64,000 bases of DNA from Novosphingobium sp. BW1 (GTDB taxonomy: Bacteria; Pseudomonadota; Alphaproteobacteria; Sphingomonadales; Sphingomonadaceae), in NCBI RefSeq assembly GCF_008107685.1, contig NZ_VIRF01000078.1, positions 372,001 to 436,000 of the forward strand, given 5' to 3'. The translations under genes and the position numbers were made by a program. Each line of letters opens with the position of its first letter. The first letter of the stretch is position 1. The notes under the pieces were generated by a model. That model saw nothing but the letters and a program-made list of their open reading frames with translations. It was not told the DNA's origin and searched no databases. This document shows positions 36,652 to 43,801 of the stretch, piece by piece.

Positions 36652-37902
36652 TCAGTGGGATGGCACGGGCATGGCGTCCGGGGAAGTGCCCTGCGCCTCG
36701 CCATAGCGCGGTAGGAGCAGGAGCAGCAACGCACCGCCCGCAAGCGCCGCCCCCACGCCCAGAAGGGCCGGGCGGTAGGAATAGACGTTGTCGAAGACGA
36801 GATCGAGTAGGATCGGTGTGATCCCCTGTGCGGCGATCACGGCCGAGTACATGGCCCCGATGATCGAGCCGAAGTGGCGTACTCCGAAGTAGCGCGCGAT
36901 GAAATAAGGAAGCGCACCGTATTGCGCCCCCATGCCCACGCCCAGCAGCAATCCGGCGAAGAGCAGCACCGGGGTGCCCACCCCGAATTCCAAGAGCGCC
37001 AGCCCGCCGATGGCAAGGCCGTACATCGGCACCGCGACACGCGGGGTCTGGATCTTGTCCATGATCCGCCCGGTCACGACCTGCCAGCCCGAGGTCGTCA
37101 GCGCAAAGACGCTGACCACCGCAGTACCCGTCGCAACAGAAACGCCCCGGTCCCCCAGGATCGGCACGACGTGGCTGAAGATCGCGGTGGTCCCGCCGGC
37201 CCCGGCCGCAACGGCCAGGAGAACCAGCCAAAATGCGGGAAGCCTGGCGGCCTCGGCCAGCGTCAGGCCTTCGCGCGCAGCCTCCTCCTGCGCAGCGCTC
37301 GCGCTTGCAGCCCGGTCGCGCAGGAAGAGCACAAGGATCGGGAAGGCCAGCAGCAAGACGAAGGCGGCGATCCCCAGATACCCCGCACGCCAGCCCCAGG
37401 CGCCTACGAGAATGGCGGCCAGCACCGGCATGATGACCGATCCGATCCCGCAGCCCCCGCCCGCACTGATACCCAGCGCCGTGCCCCGATTGCTCTCGAA
37501 CCAGTCAGCAACGACCTTCTGGTAAATCGGTGTCCCAGCCATCGCGCTGAAGATCGAGAGCACGGCGAAGGTCGCGTAAAACTGCAGAAGGCTGCCGCTC
37601 GTCAGCGCCAGAGCGGCAATGGAGAGAGCCAGCCCGACCACGCCGGTCAGCAAGGTGCGGCGCGCGCCGTGTGCGTCGACATGCCGTCCGATGATCGGGT
37701 AACTGACCGCGCCCACGACCGCGAGAATGCCGAGCACGCCCGAAATGCTCGCGCGCGACCATTCGAAGTTCTCGGACAAAGGCACCAGGAACAGCCCGAA
37801 GACGGCGTGAACCGCAGGCGTTACGCTGACCGCATTGCCCAGCGTACAGGCGAACAGGACAGGCGTGCGTCCCGCTACAGCGGAGGGATCTCGCGGGGTC
37901 AT
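36652..37902 (-). CDS. MFS transporter, OFA/monocarboxylate-like
   Basis: Protein of 416 residues with 12 predicted helices. The loop between TM2 and TM3 reads GRHVDAHGARRTLLTG, matching MFS motif A, and TM1 has VTPAVHAVFGLFLVPLSENFEWSRASISG, a pattern seen in oxalate/formate-type antiporters. ATG 37902 has GGAAAGG nine bases upstream; a TTG at 37908 is less likely. It lies between the cysteine hydrolase and the M20 gene and probably carries the cassette's substrate or a carboxylate product. Confidence 0.86.
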   Translation of the reverse strand: MTPRDPSAVAGRTPVLFACTLGNAVSVTPAVHAVFGLFLVPLSENFEWSRASISGVLGILAVVGAVSYPIIGRHVDAHGARRTLLTGVVGLALSIAALALTSGSLLQFYATFAVLSIFSAMAGTPIYQKVVADWFESNRGTALGISAGGGCGIGSVIMPVLAAILVGAWGWRAGYLGIAAFVLLLAFPILVLFLRDRAASASAAQEEAAREGLTLAEAARLPAFWLVLLAVAAGAGGTTAIFSHVVPILGDRGVSVATGTAVVSVFALTTSGWQVVTGRIMDKIQTPRVAVPMYGLAIGGLALLEFGVGTPVLLFAGLLLGVGMGAQYGALPYFIARYFGVRHFGSIIGAMYSAVIAAQGITPILLDLVFDNVYSYRPALLGVGAALAGGALLLLLLPRYGEAQGTSPDAMPVPSH

Positions 37903-37978
37903 CGGCAAGCACCTTTCCTGGAAATGTTTCGGGAGACCGGCCGGGTGTGCAGCTGTGCGAGGCCCGGCCCACCGCGCA

Positions 37979-38629
37979 TCAGGCCAGCGCCTCGTGAACG
38001 GCCGCGCTCGTAGTCAGAAGACCGATGTTCTGCGCCAGCACGTCGAGCGTACTGGCGTGCAGATGCTCTTCGTAAGCCACGCAGGCATCGCTCACGAGGA
38101 ACACATTGTAGCCCCTGTGAAAGGCCGTGCGCGCGGTACTATCGACGCAGCACTCGGTGGTCATCCCGCTCATCAGAAGCGTGTCGATGCCGCGTGCGCG
38201 CAGCTGCGCATCAAGATCAGTTCCATGGAAGCTGTCGAAGAGCAGCTTCTCGATCTCGATGTCCCCCTCTTGCGGCGCCACGCGGTAATAGTCCGCCCCG
38301 CCACCCTCGGCCCGGCAAATCGCCTCCCCACCCGGCATGCCGCGCCGAACCATCAGGGTCTTGAGCGCATCGCTGTCGGTTTCCGGCCGCGTCACCACGC
38401 GCATGAAGGCGATCGTGCCGCCAGCGCGGCGCATGTCCGCGATCAAATCCTCGATCCTCTCAATGGCCGTCTCGATCGGCGCGAAGTCATTGCAGAACGT
38501 GCCCGCAACACCTTCGGACGAGGCAAAATCGACCTGGATATCGACAACGACGAGCGCCGTCTTCACAGGGTCGATCATGCCGGCAAGATCAGGGCCCGCA
38601 ACGTGGGGCAGATCGGTCGTATCAGGCAT
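37979..38629 (-). CDS. Isochorismatase-like cysteine hydrolase (RutB-like)
   Basis: Protein of 216 residues. The catalytic triad of the cysteine-hydrolase (isochorismatase-fold) family is visible: Asp30 (LVVVDIQVDF), Lys128 (EKLLFDSFHGTDLD) and Cys161 (SGMTTECCVDSTAR). It overlaps the end of the LLM monooxygenase gene by eight bases, so the two are co-translated. In the Rut pathway RutA opens the uracil ring and RutB hydrolyses the resulting ureidoacrylate. The same pairing here suggests hydrolysis of a ring-opened N-acyl or ureido product. Sequence alone does not show whether uracil is the substrate, and no rutC-G homologs are adjacent. Confidence 0.86.
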   Translation of the reverse strand: MPDTTDLPHVAGPDLAGMIDPVKTALVVVDIQVDFASSEGVAGTFCNDFAPIETAIERIEDLIADMRRAGGTIAFMRVVTRPETDSDALKTLMVRRGMPGGEAICRAEGGGADYYRVAPQEGDIEIEKLLFDSFHGTDLDAQLRARGIDTLLMSGMTTECCVDSTARTAFHRGYNVFLVSDACVAYEEHLHASTLDVLAQNIGLLTTSAAVHEALA

Positions 38630-39746
38630 TCGAGCCGACCGCGATCTTGCCCGGAAAGCGCTCACGCAGGACAGGTAGGACTTCCTTGCCGAACTTGGGG
38701 ATCCCTGTGACGTAGTCGTCGAAGATCAGCATCATACCATCGGTTCCGGCGACCTCGAACAGCTGGATCAGTTCGGCCGCGACCGTCTCCGAGGAGCCCG
38801 CGATGTGCGCCGACATGAAGCTGGAACGCGCCTTTCGGGTGAAGTCGTTCTCCTTCCCGATCTCGTTGTCTAGGAAACCGTAGGCGCGCATCATGCCTTC
38901 CAGCGCGCCTTCGTCGAAACCATCGGCGTAGTGCTTCGCCTTGGCCTGTGCCTCCTCGTCGGTTTCGCCCAGCACGATGGTCATCATCGAATAGGTACGC
39001 ACGAAGCGCCCGATGCTGGCTGCGTCCTCTTTGGCGTCCTTGCTGGCCTGCGCCAGCTGGTCGGCATCGCCGCCCGAGAGGAAGATCGCGTCCATCTCCT
39101 CCGAAGTGAAGCGCATGCCCTTTTGGGACGAGCCCGCGCACACGAGGAACGGGCGCTTCTGGGGCTTGGGCCAGGACTGGCAGTCCTCAAGCTGGACATA
39201 GGTGCCATCCATCGTGACCGAATCCTCGGCCCACAGACGCTTGATCGCAGTGACCCATTCCTTGGCGAGATCGTAGCGCGCGTCGTGGTCCACGCCTTCG
39301 GGCCAGGCCCCCATCTGCGAGAACTCGCCCTTGTAGGAGCCGGTAACGACGTTGAGCCCGGCGCGTCCGCCCGAAATCTGGTCGAGCGTCGCGATCATCT
39401 TGGCAACGACGCCCGGGTTCTGGAGAAGCGTATGGACCGTGCCCCAGGTCTTCACCCGGCTGGTCGCTTCGGCAAGACCGGCAATAGTCATCACCGAATC
39501 GAGCGAACTGTCCCAGTGGTGCGTCTCGCCGCCGTAGCCGCGGTACTTGGCCATTGCCATGATGAAGTCGAACCCGGCCTCCTCGGCCAGCAGACCGCAT
39601 TGCCGGCAGTAATCGTAGGAGCCGTCGATCTCGGGCTTGTTCTTCGAGATGATCCACCCGCCGTTGGCGATCGGCAGGAAAATCCCGAGATCCTTGCCAC
39701 CCGTATCGGAAGGCACTCCGAATTGGGTCGGTTGCAGTTCAGCCAT
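38622..39746 (-). CDS. LLM-class flavin-dependent monooxygenase (RutA-like)
   Basis: Luciferase-like monooxygenase of 374 residues using reduced FMN from a separate reductase. It resembles RutA at several points: FLPIANGGWIIS at the start, KYRGYGG, ATLDQISGGRAGLNVVTG, QMGAWPEG, RYDLAKEWVTAIKRLW and LIFDDYVTGIPKFG near the end. ATG 39746 has GGGA seven bases upstream; the preceding GTG at 39749 is too close. No flavin reductase (RutF-type) gene is nearby. The enzyme should oxygenate a heterocyclic or amide-like carbon, opening a ring or cleaving C-N. Related family members attack EDTA, sulfonates or pyrimidines. Confidence 0.88.
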   Translation of the reverse strand: MAELQPTQFGVPSDTGGKDLGIFLPIANGGWIISKNKPEIDGSYDYCRQCGLLAEEAGFDFIMAMAKYRGYGGETHHWDSSLDSVMTIAGLAEATSRVKTWGTVHTLLQNPGVVAKMIATLDQISGGRAGLNVVTGSYKGEFSQMGAWPEGVDHDARYDLAKEWVTAIKRLWAEDSVTMDGTYVQLEDCQSWPKPQKRPFLVCAGSSQKGMRFTSEEMDAIFLSGGDADQLAQASKDAKEDAASIGRFVRTYSMMTIVLGETDEEAQAKAKHYADGFDEGALEGMMRAYGFLDNEIGKENDFTRKARSSFMSAHIAGSSETVAAELIQLFEVAGTDGMMLIFDDYVTGIPKFGKEVLPVLRERFPGKIAVGSNA

Positions 39747-39782
39747 CACTTTGTCCCATCGTCTCTCTCGTGTCTCGCCCCA

Positions 39783-40745
39783 TCAAGGTAGGATGGCGGC
39801 CGACCTGTTCTTGATTGGCAGCGCATGTTCTGTTGCCGGTTCGGAAAGCAGGTCGGCAACCATCTCGCGCGAAGGCATCGAGGGCGCGGCCCCATGCGAA
39901 AGGGTGGAGAGCGCCGCCGCCGCGCAGGCGAAGGGAACCGCCTGTTCGAGCGTGCGCCCCTCGTCAAGAAGCGCGGCCAGCGCCCCGCAGAAACAATCCC
40001 CCGCGCCCACTGTGTCGACTGGCTGCACCGGGATCGAGGGCACATGGATGAGACTCTTCTGGCGCACGATCAGCGCGCCGGCCGCGCCCAGCGTCACGAT
40101 CGCGGCCTGATCCTCGCGGCAGAACAGCGTGCGCGTGCGTGCCGCTAGAGCCGTCATCTCGGCGTCCTCGCCCGGCAACAGCGCGCTCACCTGCGCCGCC
40201 GGCGCGTAGACGTCGAGTTCAGGACGGTTAAGGACAAGGATATCAACGTGCGGGAACAGGGCCTTGGCCTCGATCAAGGCAGGGGCGGTGTTGATAATGC
40301 GCAGCGCCCGACTCCCGGCAAGAAGTGAGGCGAGCGCCGGGATCGGCACCTCGAGCTGCGAGAGCAATACCCCACTCTCCACTGGCGCGCAGCCTTCCAG
40401 ACGCGCATTGGCGCCCGAGATGACGATAATCTGGTTTTCGCCCAGCGCATCGACCGCGATGTAGGCGGTGCCCGTCGCCTCGCCGGGAAGCGTGCGGATG
40501 CCTCCCACGTCTATGCCTTCTATGGCCAGACGCTGGACCATCCATTTGCCCGATTCGTCCTCGCCGACCGCGCCGACGAAGTGGACCTGCGCGCCCATGC
40601 GGGCCGCTGCCACGCCCTGGTTGGCGCCTTTCCCCCCCGGCAGGCGAGCGGTAGCTTCTGCCAGAACCGTTTCGCCCGGCAGCGGCAGGCGCTGGAGCGA
40701 GGTGATGATATCAATGTTGATCGAACCAACGATGTGAACAGCCAA
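39783..40745 (-). CDS. Ribokinase-like PfkB-family sugar kinase
   Basis: Protein of 320 residues. The N-terminal signature is VGSINIDIITSLQRLPLPGETV, then LPGGKGANQGVAAARMG (residues 35-51). The C-terminal ATP site is PVDTVGAGDCFCGALA, with catalytic base Asp250. GGKGANQ is typical of ribokinase and close relatives. The start is most likely TTG 40745 with GGACGGGG upstream; the frame extends further but adds unconserved residues. It heads the reverse cassette. A ribokinase beside pyrimidine-like catabolic enzymes could salvage the sugar released from a nucleoside, but no nucleoside hydrolase is visible. Confidence 0.86.
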   Translation of the reverse strand: MAVHIVGSINIDIITSLQRLPLPGETVLAEATARLPGGKGANQGVAAARMGAQVHFVGAVGEDESGKWMVQRLAIEGIDVGGIRTLPGEATGTAYIAVDALGENQIIVISGANARLEGCAPVESGVLLSQLEVPIPALASLLAGSRALRIINTAPALIEAKALFPHVDILVLNRPELDVYAPAAQVSALLPGEDAEMTALAARTRTLFCREDQAAIVTLGAAGALIVRQKSLIHVPSIPVQPVDTVGAGDCFCGALAALLDEGRTLEQAVPFACAAAALSTLSHGAAPSMPSREMVADLLSEPATEHALPIKNRSAAILP

Positions 40746-40949
40746 GCGCGCGCCCCGTCCCGTTACCCAAAAAACCTTGCCGAAAATGCCTCGATTGGCA
40801 TTGCAGCCCGAGTGGTGCAGCATGGGTTGCGCACGCTGGTCAAGCGCGGCCACGGGCGGTGCGCCCTCGCACAAGATTTGCGGGCGCCAGCGCAAAGAGA
40901 ATGCACGGGATCACTACCTAGTCTCGGCGCCAACAAGGAGACCTCAGAC
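40746..40949. promoter_or_regulatory. Divergent promoter region, kinase cassette / SDR
   Basis: This 204-base region lies between the minus-strand kinase and the plus-strand SDR and must hold both promoters. No clear operator palindrome was found. AAGGAG lies just ahead of the SDR start. Confidence 0.4.
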
Positions 40950-41780
40950 ATGACGAACTGGCTTATCACGGGCATCGGCGGCGGGCTTGGCCGCGAACTG
41001 TCGAAAGCCGCCCTAGCGCGCGGGGACACGGTCGTGGGCCTCACCCGCAAGCGCGAGGATACGGAGCTGACCGCGCTCGCGCCCGAGCGCATGCACATCG
41101 TCCAGATCGATCTCGCCGACGAAGCCTCGGTCGAAGCGGCCGTCGCACGCGCGCAGATACTAACCGGCGCCATCGACCGGCTCGTCAACAACGCAGGCTA
41201 CGGCCTGGTCGGCGCGATCGAGGAAGTCTCCATCGAAGAGGCCCGTGCGCTCTTCGAAATCAACGTCTTCGGCGCCCTGCGCATGATCCGCGCCGTGCTG
41301 CCCGCGATGCGCGCGCAAAAACGCGGCCACATCGTCAACGTGACATCGGTCAGCGGCCATGCGCCCTGGGCCGGAACCGGCATCTACGGAGCCAGCAAGT
41401 ACGCTCTTGAATGCATCGGGCAGACGCTTGCCCAGGAAGTCGCACCCATGAACATCGGCGTCACCAACGTCGCGCCGGGCGGCATGCGCACCGAGTTTGC
41501 AGGCGGCAGCCTCATCGTCGCCGCGCGCGACATTGCCGAATACGACGAGGTCGCCCACTTCGCCCGTCGCTCGCTGACCGAAAATGCAGGGGCGGAGGCA
41601 GGCGATCCCGCCCGCGCCGCGCAGGCCATCCTCGCAGCGCTCGATGCTCCCGAGCCGCCGCTGCATCTGCTTCTGGGCGAGGATGCGCTCCATTACGCCA
41701 GCGATCAGCACGCCCGCGTTGCACAGGACATGCAGACCTGGGAAAGTCTCGCGCGCTCCATCGCATTTGCCAAGGCGTGA
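40950..41780 (+). CDS. SDR-family oxidoreductase
   Basis: Short-chain dehydrogenase/reductase of 276 residues. The nucleotide-binding motif TGIGGGLGREL lies at residues 7-17. NNAGYG follows, then the catalytic Ser in VTSVSG and the YGASK pair (Tyr, Lys). The Arg-Lys after the second strand (LTRKRED) suggests NADP(H) preference. ATG 40950 is chosen with AGGAG eight bases upstream. The stop overlaps the start of the cysteine hydrolase by one base (TGATG), so the two are coupled. The substrate is unknown. Confidence 0.88.
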   Translation: MTNWLITGIGGGLGRELSKAALARGDTVVGLTRKREDTELTALAPERMHIVQIDLADEASVEAAVARAQILTGAIDRLVNNAGYGLVGAIEEVSIEEARALFEINVFGALRMIRAVLPAMRAQKRGHIVNVTSVSGHAPWAGTGIYGASKYALECIGQTLAQEVAPMNIGVTNVAPGGMRTEFAGGSLIVAARDIAEYDEVAHFARRSLTENAGAEAGDPARAAQAILAALDAPEPPLHLLLGEDALHYASDQHARVAQDMQTWESLARSIAFAKA

Positions 41781-42454
41781 TGCATCCGTTCCACCTGCCC
41801 GACTGGGCCGTCGCGCGCGGACAAGGCTTCAACCGCTTCGACGCGCTCGAACCGGGCGCGACCGCGCTTGTCGTGATCGACATGCAGAGCGCTTTCGTGG
41901 GCGAAGGCGAAGTTTTCGGAAAGGCGAGTTCGCGCGCCACGATCCCTACGATAAACGCGCTGTGCTCCGCCTTCCGAACCCTCGGCGCGCCGGTGATCTG
42001 GACGCGCCAGACCGTCAGCGAGCGCGCACCGCTGGCCATGCCCAGCTGGCAATACGATCTCACCGATCCCGAGGTCGTCCGTGCGATCAACGCCCTGCGG
42101 CCCGGAAGTCCGTCCCACGCACTGCATCCTGCGATGGACTTTCATGAGGGCGACGCCCTTCTCGACAAGTATCGCTATGGGGCCTTCTCGTGCCCCGATG
42201 GCGCGCTTGCCCGGGCACTGGCGCGGCGCGGGATCGAGATGGTGGTGCTGGTCGGTACGCTCACCAATGTCTGCGTGGATTCAACCGCACGCGAAGCCAA
42301 CATGCGCGGCTACAAGGTGCTGGTTGTCGCCGATGCCTGCTCGGCCGTCACAGATGCCGAGCAGGACGCCGCGCTCCTCAACCTTCGGCTCAACTTCACC
42401 GACGTGAAGCCCTGGGCGCAGGTCCTGCAAATGACGAAGGGCGCCGCTCCTTGA
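41780..42454 (+). CDS. Isochorismatase-like cysteine hydrolase
   Basis: Protein of 224 residues with the catalytic triad Asp34 (LVVIDMQSAFV), Lys130 (LLDKYRYGAFS) and Cys165 (GTLTNVCVDSTAREAN). The family includes nicotinamidase, N-carbamoylsarcosine amidase and RutB-type enzymes. The gene begins within the SDR stop codon. The second member of this family in the window (37979) is only distantly similar outside the triad. It may hydrolyse an amide or ureide produced nearby; the substrate cannot be assigned. Confidence 0.86.
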   Translation: MHPFHLPDWAVARGQGFNRFDALEPGATALVVIDMQSAFVGEGEVFGKASSRATIPTINALCSAFRTLGAPVIWTRQTVSERAPLAMPSWQYDLTDPEVVRAINALRPGSPSHALHPAMDFHEGDALLDKYRYGAFSCPDGALARALARRGIEMVVLVGTLTNVCVDSTAREANMRGYKVLVVADACSAVTDAEQDAALLNLRLNFTDVKPWAQVLQMTKGAAP

Positions 42455-42468
42455 GGAACAGCGCCCTT
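42437..42468. terminator. Hairpin overlapping the 3' end of the cysteine hydrolase gene
   Basis: AAGGGCGC (42437-42444) pairs with GCGCCCTT (42461-42468), with an inner TCCT/AGGA pair, across the stop codon. It separates two convergent genes and could act in both directions. No T-tract follows. Confidence 0.4.
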
Positions 42469-42494
42469 GCAGTTGGGACCTCTCTACCCCGCGT

Positions 42495-43589
42495 TCACTC
42501 GATGACGCGCGGGACGGACATGCCATAGATGTCGAAGTGGGCTTCGGGATGCTCGGACGCGGCATCGCGGGGAGCCGAGCGGACCTGGACAACTCCGTTC
42601 TTGCCGAACCCGTCGACCACTGGTCGCCCGGCATCGCGGCTTAGCCAAAGGCGCAGCAAGTGACGGCGGCGCTGGGGTTCGGGATAGTCCCAAAAGGTCG
42701 TGCGCGCATGAAGCGCCGCGTAGTTCGAGAGCCACTGGATGTCGCCGGGGCGGAAATCCATCTCGATCGCCATGCCCTCCTCGTAGGTGATCGTGTCGAA
42801 GAGTTCGAGCACCTCGATCTGCTCGGGCGTTAACCGGGGCACGCCCTCATACTCCTGCGCGGTCAGGATGTAGAGCGAGCCCGCGTACATCGAAAACACG
42901 CCGTCGACCAGGCTGACGATGGGCGAGGTGTATGTGTCGGCAGGCGCGCTGTGGTCCTGCTTGCGCCAGTCCCAGTGGAAGGGCTCGAGCAGAAGCGGAG
43001 CCAGATCGGGACGGCGCTTCAGGATCTCGTTGTAGATCTGCGCGCCCGAAACGAGGCACGAGGCGCCCCCTTCCTTGGCCGGGCGCAGGCACATTAGCGA
43101 AACGATGTCCGAGCTGTCCGAGTGATAGACCAGCTTGTCGCGCACCTTGGCTGACAAGGCGGTCGGATCGTCCATGGTCTTGTCCGAGGTCGCATAGACA
43201 TGGTCGATGAGGTCGCCCATCTCGTTCTGGCGGATCGGATCGCCCATGTGCAGGCCGAGAATATAATAGATCGCCGCGGAAAAAGCATCCGAATAGAGAT
43301 AGGTGCGAAGACCGCGCACGAGCACGAAACCGCGCCCGTAGTCAACGTCCGCGCCCCATTCGTTCACCGCATCAGCACAGGCGACGAGCGGGTAGTCCGA
43401 GGCCTGCACGGTCCGCAAGTCCGGGTTTTCATCCAGGAAACGCTTGCCCAGTTGCTCCAGCTCGAGGATCTGCGCATCGGAAAGAAGGTAGATCCACTCC
43501 CCCGACTTCACCAGTTCATCGCCGCGCCAGGCAGCCGCGGTGGTAACCGGAGGAATTGCCTCCATCGACGCGGACGGATTGGTGGCCAT
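42495..43589 (-). CDS. TauD/TfdA-family dioxygenase
   Basis: Protein of 364 residues, longer than typical TauD. The iron ligands are in KLVYHSDSSDIVSL (His-x-Asp) and NYAALHARTTFWDYPEPQRRRHLLRLW (distal His and the 2-oxoglutarate Arg). It resembles the larger TauD/TfdA-fold proteins of catabolic clusters rather than taurine dioxygenase. ATG 43589 has AAGGA six bases upstream. It lies downstream of, and in the same direction as, the IorBA-type genes, but a 212-base gap containing a structured repeat separates them. The substrate is unknown. Confidence 0.82.
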   Translation of the reverse strand: MATNPSASMEAIPPVTTAAAWRGDELVKSGEWIYLLSDAQILELEQLGKRFLDENPDLRTVQASDYPLVACADAVNEWGADVDYGRGFVLVRGLRTYLYSDAFSAAIYYILGLHMGDPIRQNEMGDLIDHVYATSDKTMDDPTALSAKVRDKLVYHSDSSDIVSLMCLRPAKEGGASCLVSGAQIYNEILKRRPDLAPLLLEPFHWDWRKQDHSAPADTYTSPIVSLVDGVFSMYAGSLYILTAQEYEGVPRLTPEQIEVLELFDTITYEEGMAIEMDFRPGDIQWLSNYAALHARTTFWDYPEPQRRRHLLRLWLSRDAGRPVVDGFGKNGVVQVRSAPRDAASEHPEAHFDIYGMSVPRVIE

Positions 43590-43700
43590 GCGCTGATCCT
43601 TGCTCCTTGAACATGCAGTCTGTGTTTCGCGCAAACTAGCCGCACACCGAAGCAAAGACTTGTCGCGCGATGTTCAAAAAGTTGGGAAAGCCTTGAACTG

Positions 43701-43781
43701 GCGACCTCACCTCGCTCAGCCAATGCAGCTTGAGCAAGATGAGGTAGACGGTACGGGGAGCCCGAGGGCAATTCCCTCGGG
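43701..43781 (+). repeat. Dispersed 81-nt structured repeat, copy 2
   Basis: It aligns without gaps to copy 1 (845-925) and to the reverse complement of copy 3 (32570-32650). The conserved head is GCGACCTCACCTCGCTC and the conserved tail GTACGGGGAGCCCGAGGG. The perfect terminal hairpin is 43761-43768 with 43774-43781. Like copy 1, it sits just beyond the 3' end of a molybdopterin-subunit gene, and may double as that gene's terminator. Confidence 0.7.
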
Positions 43782-43801
43782 CCCATTTCCATATTTCTGC
43801 C

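Noticed and set aside
35209..40745. Calling the reverse cassette a uracil (Rut) operon
   Set aside because: Only RutA-like and RutB-like proteins are present; RutC-G are missing and the extra kinase, M20 enzyme and AraC-amidase fusion do not belong to Rut.
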